Part shown: in pieces, positions 1 to 7,377 of the stretch | Numbering within the stretch: the stretch's first letter is position 1 | Layout: every line of letters starts with the position of its first letter | Assembly: GCA_947627155.1 (NCBI GenBank) | Contig: CANQUX010000003.1 | Coordinates: forward strand, 62,001 to 126,000 | Length of the DNA: 64,000 nucleotides | Direction of reading: 5' to 3' | From: an uncultured Alphaproteobacteria bacterium | GTDB lineage: Bacteria; Pseudomonadota; Alphaproteobacteria; CAAHEQ01; UBA3637 | The notes under the pieces: generated by a model | Database searches by the model: none | What the model was told of the DNA's origin: nothing | Seen by the model: only the letters and a program-made list of their open reading frames with translations | Program-made: the position numbers and the translations under genes

Positions 1-22
1 TACTTTTGCGGTTAAGTTTTGA

Positions 23-28
23 TATAAT
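23..28 (+). promoter_or_regulatory. -10 box of first gene
   Basis: A perfect TATAAT lies 36 bases before the lipoprotein start. The expected -35 position falls at the very edge of the window, so only half of the promoter can be judged. Confidence 0.4.
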
Positions 29-63
29 AAACAAAGAAGTAAATTTATAAGCGGAGTGTTTTT

Positions 64-474
64 ATGAAACAAACAATCAGAATATTTTTAGGCGTTTTCG
101 GTTTATTCCTGTTAAGTGCCTGTGGCAGTGACGGGCAGCATATGTATTATTGGGAACGTCCGAACACGGGCGCCGTTTGGTTTGCCCGCGATCATAACGA
201 ATGTTTGGCGGCCGCCGATATGTGGCCGTATGAATGGCCGGGTATGCCGTGGGGCTGGGGGGTGCCCAAAAAATTGGAGTTGCGGTTTGATAACGATTCG
301 GATCATGGTATTTGGGCACAATTCGTACCGTTTCCGGGAGCACAGCCGGTTCATGTGAATTCGGTTGCTGCCGATTGGTCAATGTCTTATGATGCTTATG
401 AAGAATGCATGGAGGCACGCAACTATACGCAACGGCGACCGGTAAAAGCCGATCCGCAGGTGTTTTATCAATAA
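64..474 (+). CDS. Small lipoprotein of unknown function
   Basis: 136 aa. The N-terminus has a lysine, a hydrophobic stretch and the lipobox LLSAC, so the mature protein should be lipidated on Cys20 and anchored in a membrane facing the periplasm. The rest is rich in Trp, Tyr and Pro, with two Cys-containing segments (NECLAA near 46 and YEECMEAR near 113) that could form a disulfide. GGAG precedes the ATG by about 8 bases. I recognise no family. It lies 27 bases before the glycosyltransferase and may share its transcript. The lipoprotein call is seen in sequence; function is unknown. Confidence 0.75.
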   Translation: MKQTIRIFLGVFGLFLLSACGSDGQHMYYWERPNTGAVWFARDHNECLAAADMWPYEWPGMPWGWGVPKKLELRFDNDSDHGIWAQFVPFPGAQPVHVNSVAADWSMSYDAYEECMEARNYTQRRPVKADPQVFYQ

Positions 475-501
475 AAACAGGCAATTTTTGAAAGGAAATT
501 A

Positions 502-1668
502 ATGCTTCAAAAACAAAAAAAAAGTCAGCCGAAAATGGTTATTGCCCAAGTATTGCCGGCTTTAAAGCAAGGCGGTGCGGAACGCGGTACGATTGAAATT
601 GCATCGGCGCTTCAAAAAGAGCATATCGAAAATTATGTTATTTCTTCCGGCGGGTCTATGGTCAAAGAATTAGCACAAATTGGTGTAGAACATATTACGC
701 TGCCGATGCAAACAAAAAATCCGTTTAAAATTTGGAAAAATGCCAAGTTGTTGGAAGCGGTTTTGAAAAAGAAAAAAATTACATTGGTACATGTGGGGTC
801 TCGGGCACCGGCTTGGTCGGTTAAACTGGCCTGTCATCGGCTGAATATTCCTTACATAGCAACTTTTCACGGGTTATACGGATTAAGTCCGAAAGTGTTA
901 AAAAAGCCTTATAATCGGGTGATGACACAAGGAAAAGTTGTGATTGCCGTTTCCCGTTTTGTGGAAAAGCACATTATTGAACAATACGGCATAACGCCTC
1001 AAAAAGTGCGCTGTATTCCCTGTGGTGCCGATATGAAACAGTTCAATCGGGAAAATATATCCGAAACCGCATTAAATCAGCTTATGAAAAAATATCATAT
1101 TTCTCAAAATAAGCCGATTGTTGTTTTAGTCGGAAGATTATCGCCGATTAAAGGGCATCTCCTGTTGTTAAATGCCATTCGGCAAATGAAAAATCAAAAT
1201 TTTACACTTCTCTTTATCGGTGGTAATCCGAAAGGGGATTATGAGGAAAAATTACGGGTTGCTTTACATCAATTACCCTCTTCCGTTGATTTTCATATGT
1301 TTGCATTAAGCAGTGATCAAATGCCGTTGGGATATGCTTTGGCAGATATTTGCGTGCAACCCACATTGGTACCGGAAACATTCGGGTGCAGTATGCTTGA
1401 AGCACAAGCAATGGGCTGTGTGGTTGTGGCAGCGGCTCACGGCGGTGCACTTGAATTGATTGATGCGGGAAAAACCGGTTTTCTTTTTCAACCGGGAGAT
1501 GTGAACGCTTTGGCAATGCGGTTAGATGCAGTTTTGAATTTAACGCCGCATAAGAGAAAGCAAATCGGAGAAAAAGCCAAAAAAGCGGCGCGGAGTAATT
1601 ATTCCATTCAAAAAATGTGTGATAAAACAATTGCGGTTTATCGAGAGGTTTTGGGAATTAAGTCATGA
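502..1668 (+). CDS. GT4-family glycosyltransferase
   Basis: 388 aa, normal for GT-B fold group 1 glycosyltransferases. The N-terminal Rossmann half contains the glycine-rich LKQGGAERGT; the C-terminal nucleotide-sugar half starts at VGRLSPIKGH (about 210) and carries the retaining-enzyme E-x7-E motif in PETFGCSMLEAQAMG (about 292). It should transfer a sugar from an NDP- or UDP-sugar to a surface glycan or lipid at the cytoplasmic face. RBS AAGGAA precedes the ATG. The stop overlaps the next start as ATGA, so the downstream membrane protein is translationally coupled. Donor and acceptor cannot be read from sequence. Confidence 0.9.
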   Translation: MLQKQKKSQPKMVIAQVLPALKQGGAERGTIEIASALQKEHIENYVISSGGSMVKELAQIGVEHITLPMQTKNPFKIWKNAKLLEAVLKKKKITLVHVGSRAPAWSVKLACHRLNIPYIATFHGLYGLSPKVLKKPYNRVMTQGKVVIAVSRFVEKHIIEQYGITPQKVRCIPCGADMKQFNRENISETALNQLMKKYHISQNKPIVVLVGRLSPIKGHLLLLNAIRQMKNQNFTLLFIGGNPKGDYEEKLRVALHQLPSSVDFHMFALSSDQMPLGYALADICVQPTLVPETFGCSMLEAQAMGCVVVAAAHGGALELIDAGKTGFLFQPGDVNALAMRLDAVLNLTPHKRKQIGEKAKKAARSNYSIQKMCDKTIAVYREVLGIKS

Positions 1669-2060
1669 AAAAAACACCGAATAAAGAAATTGAAAAATTT
1701 GAAAAAGAACGGTTAAGTCAGTTGGAACGAATTGCCAATCATATTGAAAAAATCCGGTTGGGAGAATATGTGGAAATGATGAATCGTCCCGGACGGCTTA
1801 TTTGGACAAACTTGTTAATCGGTATATCGCGCGGGGTAGGTTTAACGGTGGGCGCTACGCTTGTTATTGCTGTTTTGTTTAAGATTCTTTCGGCGTTAAT
1901 TGCCATGAATATTCCGTATTTAACGGATTTGTTGCAAGATGTGGTGCAAATTATTAAAGAGGTGCCGGGGGGCAATGCTTTGCCTGTGCCTAATGAATCA
2001 TCGGCTCATGCAGAAGTCAATGACTATTTTCATGTTTTGCCGGCGGAAGAAAAGAAATAA
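1665..2060 (+). CDS. DUF5665-like membrane protein
   Basis: 131 aa. A charged helical N-terminus (about 1-40) is followed by MNRPGRLIWTNLLIGISRG and a long hydrophobic region (about 45-85) that can form one or two membrane segments. The R-G-x-G pattern within it resembles the DUF5665 family, small inner-membrane proteins of unknown function. It overlaps the glycosyltransferase by four bases (ATGA), so the two are co-translated; a role in the same envelope pathway is only inferred from that linkage. The C-terminal 45 residues are polar with no recognised motif. Confidence 0.65.
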   Translation: MKKTPNKEIEKFEKERLSQLERIANHIEKIRLGEYVEMMNRPGRLIWTNLLIGISRGVGLTVGATLVIAVLFKILSALIAMNIPYLTDLLQDVVQIIKEVPGGNALPVPNESSAHAEVNDYFHVLPAEEKK

Positions 2061-2079
2061 GTTTTTTAAGGAGGAAAAT

Positions 2080-2514
2080 ATGACTGAAAAAAAATTACCG
2101 TTTGACATTGAAATTAAAATCGGCAAACGAATTAACATTAACGATATCAATGAAATGCATCATGCTGTCGGTTGGGGCAATTATACGCCCGAGCAATGGA
2201 AAAAAGTGAAAAAGCAATCCACGTTTATGGTTTCCGTTCTTCACAACAAAAAAACAATCGGCTTTGCCAGATGTATTGATGATTCGGAGTTGTGTACAAT
2301 TTTTGATGTGGTTGTTCATCCGAAATATCAGCGACAAGGCATTGGCACGCTTATTATGAAAGAGGTATTGAAATATGTGAATGCGCATAATTTCGGCCCG
2401 GTTGATTTAACATGGGATACAAAAAATAAAGGATTGGATAAATTTTATGAAAAACTCGGATTTATTAAAATCACCAACGCGATGCGGTTGAAAGGTCATG
2501 ATCACGGCCGATAA
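2080..2514 (+). CDS. GNAT-family N-acetyltransferase
   Basis: 144 aa from the ATG at 2080, chosen because a strong AAGGAGG sits 5 bases upstream; the longer frame from 1939 overlaps the previous gene and has no RBS. Motif A is clear: VVVHPKYQRQGIGTLIMKEV, with R-x-x-G-x-G/A for the acetyl-CoA pyrophosphate, followed by a motif-B-like segment ending in FYEKLGF. It should move an acetyl group from acetyl-CoA to an amine of an unknown substrate in the cytoplasm. It is the last gene of the forward run and is followed by a strong terminator. Confidence 0.88.
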   Translation: MTEKKLPFDIEIKIGKRININDINEMHHAVGWGNYTPEQWKKVKKQSTFMVSVLHNKKTIGFARCIDDSELCTIFDVVVHPKYQRQGIGTLIMKEVLKYVNAHNFGPVDLTWDTKNKGLDKFYEKLGFIKITNAMRLKGHDHGR

Positions 2515-2558
2515 AACGGTGAAGCCGACCTTTCAATGATGAGGACAGATAACAATTT

Positions 2559-2586
2559 AAAAACCCGCCGTAAAAAGCGGGTTTTT
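2559..2586. terminator. Bidirectional intrinsic terminator
   Basis: A perfect 10-bp stem (AAAAACCCGC with GCGGGTTTTT) around an 8-base loop has A- and T-runs on both sides. It serves the convergent GNAT gene (+) and the pilin-like gene ending at 2602 (-). Confidence 0.9.
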
Positions 2587-2601
2587 AAGAATAATAAAAG
2601 T

Positions 2602-4125
2602 CTATTCACGACATAACGCCCGATCATAGTCATGAATATTGTGTCTGTTTGATTCACTTGAAACTATTATTCCGTCAGAAATAACGAGACCTTTGGGAGT
2701 ATTATCTCTGAACCAAAGCCACCTGTCCCCTGTATAATTCTCATCATTATCAAACATTTTTCTGAATTCTTTTATAGTGGGAGAAACATTATTGATTCCC
2801 GGTGTTTCATCAGTATTGGTGCAGTAGTTATTTTTTGATCCGGTTCCGGTAGGAACCAGTTTATGGCACTGCCAATCAATATCTTTATATCCTAACATAA
2901 AGGAAGGACCCTCTGCCGTTCCGACACAATCTTTATCACTTACGCCGGCACGTGCCGCACAAAAACGACAATTACTCCACCAATTCATAGGCTTTGTTGA
3001 ACCGTAAAATTTGATATTTTGTATTATTGTCGGCTCTTTTCTCAATAAATCATCAGAAACTTTATGACACTTACCCGAATAATTTTCCCCATTCGGATCA
3101 TCATCTTGCCATTCATTTGTACCGTTGACACCATGTAATAAATAGCAATAATTATCAAATCCGCCGTCAGGGTTGCACTCTTCATTTGTACGGCATTCAT
3201 AAGATACGCATCCGTGTGCCGATTCTTTCCATTCTTGCCCTTCGGGACAAACGCACTCACTGCCGTTCCATGTCATGAGCGGATCATCGCAACAAGCCCC
3301 GCTCGCTGTATCACAATTCGGCTTGTTCATGTCAGGGCATTCATCATCAACAGCGCACCCGACACAGGTTGCCGATTCTGTATCGCATATCGGGTGCGGA
3401 TTGACACAATCCGAATCTGATGTACATTCCCCGCAAGTGTGATTTTTTCGACATATATTTGAGGTGCAATGCGCATTTTCCGTACACTCCACACACATAT
3501 TGCTCTCTTTATCGCAAACTTGCGGCTCTTCGCAATCTTCATCTTTGGCACACCAATCTTCGGGACGCCCCGAATCGTAATTGCCGTTCACTTCTTCCGC
3601 ATCGAATTGAATGTAAAATTCATTATTTTCATCACATAAATCATCTTCTTTATAAACTTCTTTGTTAATTTCCATATACATTAAACCGTCCATGGCGCTG
3701 ACAAGTGTTGTAAGCGGTTTACAAACGCCTTTCGAAACATTCCCGACTTTAATATAATAAGCATCTGTTTCGCGGCAGTTATAAAATTCTGCTTTGTCTT
3801 TGCGGATGCAATCATAATCAACGGGATAACGATCGTATTGTGTTGATAAATGCCCGCTGTAATGTTCATTTTCGGGTGTATCATCATAAGGATCCCCCAA
3901 TATCAATTCTTCATTCCCCAAAGCGTATTTAACCTTTAAATCGTTGCGCATGAGATTGATTTCATTTGCTACTTGGTCAGCTTGATAATAATTCATGGCT
4001 AATTTATAGCCCACGATTCCGCCGATTGATAAAATAGCAATAATCGCCAACACGCCGAGCATTTCAATCATTGAACGTCCGCTTTGTGATTGATTTTCAA
4101 TTTGTTTTCTGAATTGCATTGTCAT
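2602..4125 (-). CDS. Large Cys-rich prepilin-like surface protein 1
   Basis: 507 aa from the ATG at 4125, which has AAAGGGAG 7 bases upstream; a GTG six codons earlier is less likely. The N-terminus is a class III (type IV pilin) signal: basic leader, cleavage after Gly in SG|RSMIEMLG with Glu at +5, then a hydrophobic helix. Past about residue 150 it is very long for a pilin and carries 34 cysteines in EGF-like spacing. The last 110 residues hold an MNWWSNCRFC segment and end in ALCRE, as in the pilin-like protein at 28114. Probably a minor pilin or tip adhesin exported by a type IV pilus or type II-like machine encoded elsewhere. Promoter and operators lie at 4153-4327. Confidence 0.8.
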   Translation of the reverse strand: MTMQFRKQIENQSQSGRSMIEMLGVLAIIAILSIGGIVGYKLAMNYYQADQVANEINLMRNDLKVKYALGNEELILGDPYDDTPENEHYSGHLSTQYDRYPVDYDCIRKDKAEFYNCRETDAYYIKVGNVSKGVCKPLTTLVSAMDGLMYMEINKEVYKEDDLCDENNEFYIQFDAEEVNGNYDSGRPEDWCAKDEDCEEPQVCDKESNMCVECTENAHCTSNICRKNHTCGECTSDSDCVNPHPICDTESATCVGCAVDDECPDMNKPNCDTASGACCDDPLMTWNGSECVCPEGQEWKESAHGCVSYECRTNEECNPDGGFDNYCYLLHGVNGTNEWQDDDPNGENYSGKCHKVSDDLLRKEPTIIQNIKFYGSTKPMNWWSNCRFCAARAGVSDKDCVGTAEGPSFMLGYKDIDWQCHKLVPTGTGSKNNYCTNTDETPGINNVSPTIKEFRKMFDNDENYTGDRWLWFRDNTPKGLVISDGIIVSSESNRHNIHDYDRALCRE

Positions 4126-4152
4126 TTTCAGACTCCCTTTCACTCTACGAAT

Positions 4153-4182
4153 AGCATAAAATAAACGTACCTTTAATGCAAC
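4153..4182 (-). promoter_or_regulatory. Pilin 1 promoter with embedded palindromic operator (site a)
   Basis: On the minus strand, TTGCAT (4176-4181) and TATGCT (4153-4158) are separated by exactly 17 bases. The spacer contains the near-palindrome AAAGGTACGTTT. The same arrangement, base for base over most of its length, occurs in front of the second large pilin gene at 29530-29558. A protein bound at the palindrome would cover the promoter. Confidence 0.75.
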
Positions 4183-4298
4183 GCGGATTCGGGGGTAAAA
4201 TTTATCCGAAAAACGCTAAAATAAACCGTTCAAAAACAGTCGGAAAATCAATCATTTCAGGAAAAAATAAAAATTTTTTGAAAAAATGCAAAAAAAGT

Positions 4299-4327
4299 GT
4301 TGCAAAAAACGTACGTTTATTTTGTGC
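4299..4327 (+). promoter_or_regulatory. Upstream operator copy, inverted (site b)
   Basis: GTTGCAAAAAACGTACGTTT followed by ATTTTGTGCAT is on the plus strand, so it faces site a in inverted orientation, with centres 144 bases apart. The core AACGTACGTT is a perfect palindrome. Confidence 0.65.
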
Positions 4328-4514
4328 ATCCTGTTACAACAATTTTTTTATATATAAAAGTTTTTACAAGCAAATATCTATATCAGAATGGCATAAAAGA
4401 ATAAAAGAATAAAAAAATACTAAAAGCATAAAATGTATTGAAAAACTATCAAAAAATAATTTATATTTTAACAATATTTATCATGCACTAAAAAAGTGTT
4501 CTTCTTGAATAAAA

Positions 4515-4549
4515 ATGCACCAAAAAAACGTCCGTTTAATTGGTGTATT
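4515..4549 (+). promoter_or_regulatory. Operator copy upstream of HTH gene (site c)
   Basis: ATGCACCAAAAAAACGTCCG followed by TTTAATTGGTGTATT shares the TGCA-flanked palindrome, with core AAACG-TC-CGTTT and outer CACC/GGTG arms. It lies 164 bases (centre to centre) from site d, in inverted orientation. Confidence 0.65.
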
Positions 4550-4678
4550 ATTTTTACAGTATATAGAGTTCCATAAAATATGTCAATCTGTTTTTACTAA
4601 ATAAATATTTTAACAAAAAATCAATTAATTATATTAAATCATAAAATTTTATTTTATTACGTTATTTTCTTCAAATCA

Positions 4679-4711
4679 TTGCACCAATTAAACGGACGTT
4701 TAATGCAACAA
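4679..4711 (+). promoter_or_regulatory. Probable HTH gene promoter with operator (site d)
   Basis: TTGCAC (4679-4684), a 17-base spacer and AATGCA (4702-4707) match the pilin promoter layout, although the -10 is weak. The spacer holds ATTAAACG-GA-CGTTTAAT, an exact palindrome with 8-bp arms. Its position just before the regulator's ribosome site suggests autoregulation. Confidence 0.6.
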
Positions 4712-4745
4712 AAGGCAGGTATAAAACCTGAAAGGAAGTAAGGGT

Positions 4746-5300
4746 TTGAAAGAAAAAACAGAGACTAGAAAAAAGGCTTCGAAACGGGGTCGGCCAATCG
4801 GATCATTTAAAGGACGGTTTTTGCTGGACGATAAAAAAGAAGAAATAAAACAATTGCTTAAACAAAATATGTCGATGAGCTGTATTGCAGCTCAAATGCA
4901 GGTCAGTATTTTTACGGTGCATTATTATTTAAAAAAACATTCGTTTCTTATCCCGAAAAAATATCAGCGAATCAATCACGGTAAATTGTATTGTAAAGAA
5001 GAGTTTATTCGATCAAAGTTAAAAGCCGGTGTAACAAAAGCAGCAATTGCGCGAGAATTGGGTGTCAGTCGGGAAGCATTATTTAATAAATTGGAACAAA
5101 TGGGGTGGCGGGAAAAGAATCCGTATCGCAAAAAGAAAATAGATTTAAATTTATTTTTAAAAGCTTTTCAGGAAGGTAAAACATATCGGGAAATGGCAGA
5201 TATTTTTAAGTGTCATCAACAAACCATTATTAACAAAGTAAAAGAATTGCAATTAAGTCGACGCAAAAAAGTTATAGCGGAAAGAAAAAATATTTGTTGA
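4746..5300 (+). CDS. Three-HTH DNA-binding protein, probable regulator
   Basis: 184 aa beginning at a TTG with AAGGAAG 8 bases upstream; no ATG or GTG is better placed. A basic KKASKRGRPIGSFKGR segment resembling an AT-hook (about 8-25) precedes three helix-turn-helix motifs: about 29-63 (MSMSCIAAQMQVSIFTVHYY), about 85-117 (AAIARELGVSREALFNKLEQ) and about 130-168 (YREMADIFKCHQQTIINKV). They resemble resolvase or Hin-type HTHs, but no recombinase catalytic domain is present, so this is a stand-alone binder. Operators c and d lie immediately upstream and matching ones precede two pilin-like genes. Regulation of those genes and of itself is a strong inference, not shown. Confidence 0.75.
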   Translation: MKEKTETRKKASKRGRPIGSFKGRFLLDDKKEEIKQLLKQNMSMSCIAAQMQVSIFTVHYYLKKHSFLIPKKYQRINHGKLYCKEEFIRSKLKAGVTKAAIARELGVSREALFNKLEQMGWREKNPYRKKKIDLNLFLKAFQEGKTYREMADIFKCHQQTIINKVKELQLSRRKKVIAERKNIC

Positions 5301-5385
5301 CGGGTGACTTTCAATACTGCAACCCCGTTCTTTTTGCGGAAAATAAATCCGTTTTAAGAAAAATGTAAAAAAAAGCTTTTTATGC

Positions 5386-5414
5386 TTGCGGTTTTCGGGA
5401 TTTTCCTGTAAAGT
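5386..5414 (+). promoter_or_regulatory. Promoter of lolC-lolD-dnaE
   Basis: TTGCGG (5386-5391), a 17-base spacer and TAAAGT (5409-5414) place the start of transcription near 5421, about 20 bases before the lolC ATG. Confidence 0.5.
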
Positions 5415-5441
5415 GTTTTTAAAACAAAATAAAGGATGACT

Positions 5442-6686
5442 ATGTTTTCGAAAACAGAAAGAATGTTGGCGTTTCGCTACTTGAAATCCCGCAAAAGAAC
5501 CGGATTTGTGTCGGTTATTGCCGGATTTTCTTTTTTGGGAATTATGCTGGGTGTTGCAACCTTGATTATTGTGATGAGCGTAATGAACGGGTTTCGCGAA
5601 GAGCTGATGACCCGTGTTTTGGGCATTAACGGTCAATTCGGTGTTTATCCCGCATGGGGTGCGTCGCTCGATGATGTGGAAAATCGCGTGGCAAAAATGG
5701 CCGCCATTAACGGCGTGAGTCAGGCCGTTCCGGTGGTAGACGGGCAAGTAATGATTTCTTCCAAAGAAACGGCCGCCGGTGTTATGGTGCGCGGTATGCG
5801 GGCGGCAGATTTTGAAAAACGGCCGCTTTTGGGCGGAAAATATCAAGGAATGCCGCTTTCGGAATTTACCGACGGACAAGTTATTTTGGGCTATCGGCTG
5901 GCGCGTAAATTGGCGGTGCGTCCCGGTGATGATGTCACACTGATTTCCCCCAAAGGCAATGTAACGGCTTTCGGCACGTTGCCCAAAATGAAAGCTTATA
6001 CCGTTATCGGCACGTTTGACAGCGGTATGAGCGAATATGACGGCAATTTTATTTTTATGCCCCTTGAAGAAGCGCAAAAGTTTTTTATGTTGAAAGAGAA
6101 AGTATCGCATTTGGAAATTTTTACGCAAAAAGACGCCGATATGGCGCGGTTGATTGATCAGGCTTTTGTTGAAATGGGTGATAAAGCGCAAATTCACGAT
6201 TGGCGTTATACCAATCAGGCCTTTTTTAACGCCATTGAAGTGGAACGCAACGTGATGTTTTTAATTTTAACCCTCATTATTGTGGTGGCGGCGTTTAATA
6301 TGATTTCCGGCCTGATTATGCTGGTGAAAGATAAAGCCAAAGATATTGCCGTGTTGCGTACGATGGGCTTAACGCGCGGCGCCGTTCAGCGGGTGTTTTT
6401 AATGTCCGGTTTAACGGTCGGCGTGTTCGGAACGCTTGCCGGTTTTGCCGTCGGGCTGGCGTTTTGTTATAACATTGATGCCATTAAAGAAGCGTTGGAA
6501 AGTTTATCGGGACGCGAACTGTTTTCGGCCGAAATTTATTTTCTGTCGCATCTGCCGGCAAAAGTGGATATGACGGAGGTTGCCGTTGTGGTGGGAATGA
6601 GCTTGATTTTATCACTGCTTTCAACGCTGTATCCGTCATATAAGGCGGGAAAAACCGATCCGGTGGAGGCGTTGCGCTATGAGTGA
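5442..6686 (+). CDS. lolC: Lipoprotein-releasing ABC transporter permease LolC/E
   Basis: 414 aa from the second ATG; AAAGGA is correctly spaced for 5442, while the ATG at 5436 lies directly on it. An N-terminal RYLKSRKRTGFVSVIAGFSF segment and first membrane helix are followed by a periplasmic domain (about 45-260), three C-terminal helices and the closing TDPVEALRYE typical of LolC/LolE. It extracts outer-membrane lipoproteins from the inner membrane and passes them to LolA. Many alphaproteobacteria have a single LolC/E protein acting as homodimer, which fits here. It overlaps lolD by 8 bases, so the transporter is encoded as a coupled pair. Confidence 0.93.
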   Translation: MFSKTERMLAFRYLKSRKRTGFVSVIAGFSFLGIMLGVATLIIVMSVMNGFREELMTRVLGINGQFGVYPAWGASLDDVENRVAKMAAINGVSQAVPVVDGQVMISSKETAAGVMVRGMRAADFEKRPLLGGKYQGMPLSEFTDGQVILGYRLARKLAVRPGDDVTLISPKGNVTAFGTLPKMKAYTVIGTFDSGMSEYDGNFIFMPLEEAQKFFMLKEKVSHLEIFTQKDADMARLIDQAFVEMGDKAQIHDWRYTNQAFFNAIEVERNVMFLILTLIIVVAAFNMISGLIMLVKDKAKDIAVLRTMGLTRGAVQRVFLMSGLTVGVFGTLAGFAVGLAFCYNIDAIKEALESLSGRELFSAEIYFLSHLPAKVDMTEVAVVVGMSLILSLLSTLYPSYKAGKTDPVEALRYE

Positions 6687-7377
6687 AAAAACGGTTTTGA
6701 AACTTGACAATATTTGCCGGACTTACGGCAAAAAAGAAACGGCATTACAGGTGTTGAACGGCGTGAATTTGCAAATTAAATCCGGCGAAATCGTGGCCTT
6801 GGTCGGCCCGTCCGGCTCGGGTAAATCAACACTGTTGCATATTGCCGGCTTGTTGGATACGCCCACGAGCGGAACAATTTTCGTGCAGGGCGTGAATATG
6901 TCGAAAGCCTCCGATAAAGCACGCACACATATGCGCAGTACCGCTATCGGGTTTGTTTATCAGTCACATTTGTTGCTGCCCGATTTTAACGCGTTGGAAA
7001 ATGTGATGTTGCCGCAGCTGATTGCCGGAAAATCAATGAAAGAAGCCAAAGAACATGCCTTATTTTTGTTGGAAGAAGTGGGATTGAAAGAGCGTGTTTT
7101 GCATCGTTCGGGCGAATTGTCGGGCGGAGAACAACAACGCGTTGCCATTGCGCGCGCGCTTGCGAATCGGCCGGCTTTGTTGCTTGCCGATGAACCGACG
7201 GGGAATTTGGATCCCAAAACTTCTCAAAGCGTTTTTCAAACCTTGCTTCATTTGGTGAAACAAACAAAATTAAGCGCCTTTATTGCAACGCACAATCCCG
7301 AATTGGCTGCTCAAATGACGCGTCAGGTCAGCGTTCAAAACGGCAAGTTGGTTGAGCTGAAAGGAAACGCCTTATGA
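6679..7377 (+). CDS. lolD: Lipoprotein-releasing ABC transporter ATPase LolD
   Basis: 232 aa, typical for LolD. Walker A is GPSGSGKST (about 42), the signature is LSGGEQQRVAIARAL (about 148), Walker B is LLLADEPTGNLD (about 170) with catalytic Glu, and the switch histidine follows in ATHNPEL. It powers LolC/E in the inner membrane. Start and stop overlap its neighbours (8 bases with lolC; ATGA with dnaE), so all three genes are translationally linked. Confidence 0.95.
   Translation: MSEKTVLKLDNICRTYGKKETALQVLNGVNLQIKSGEIVALVGPSGSGKSTLLHIAGLLDTPTSGTIFVQGVNMSKASDKARTHMRSTAIGFVYQSHLLLPDFNALENVMLPQLIAGKSMKEAKEHALFLLEEVGLKERVLHRSGELSGGEQQRVAIARALANRPALLLADEPTGNLDPKTSQSVFQTLLHLVKQTKLSAFIATHNPELAAQMTRQVSVQNGKLVELKGNAL

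Larger units (their letters stand above)
4126..4745. other. AT-rich intergenic region with four operator copies
   Basis: About 620 bases between the divergent pilin-like gene and the HTH gene. It is extremely A/T rich and holds no convincing gene; a 78-codon frame at 4176-4412 crosses two operators and has no RBS. The only strong structure is the four palindromic sites listed separately, in two inverted pairs (centres near 4168/4312 and 4531/4695). The A/T tracts between them suggest a bendable region suited to looping or binding by nucleoid proteins; this is inference. Confidence 0.7.

Noticed and set aside
4163-4319. Invertible promoter flanked by inverted repeats a and b
   Set aside because: The inverted copies are operator-like palindromes that differ at several positions, the same spacing occurs at a second locus in the same orientation, and no recombinase is adjacent. 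Looping or repression fits better, though inversion was not tested.
4176-4412. A 78-codon plus-strand frame between pilin 1 and the HTH gene
   Set aside because: It crosses operators a and b and is Lys/Asn-rich as expected from random AT-rich DNA.
5253-6197. A 314-codon minus-strand frame
   Set aside because: It is antisense to lolC, very rich in His, Asn and Phe, and typical of a shadow of a well-recognised gene.
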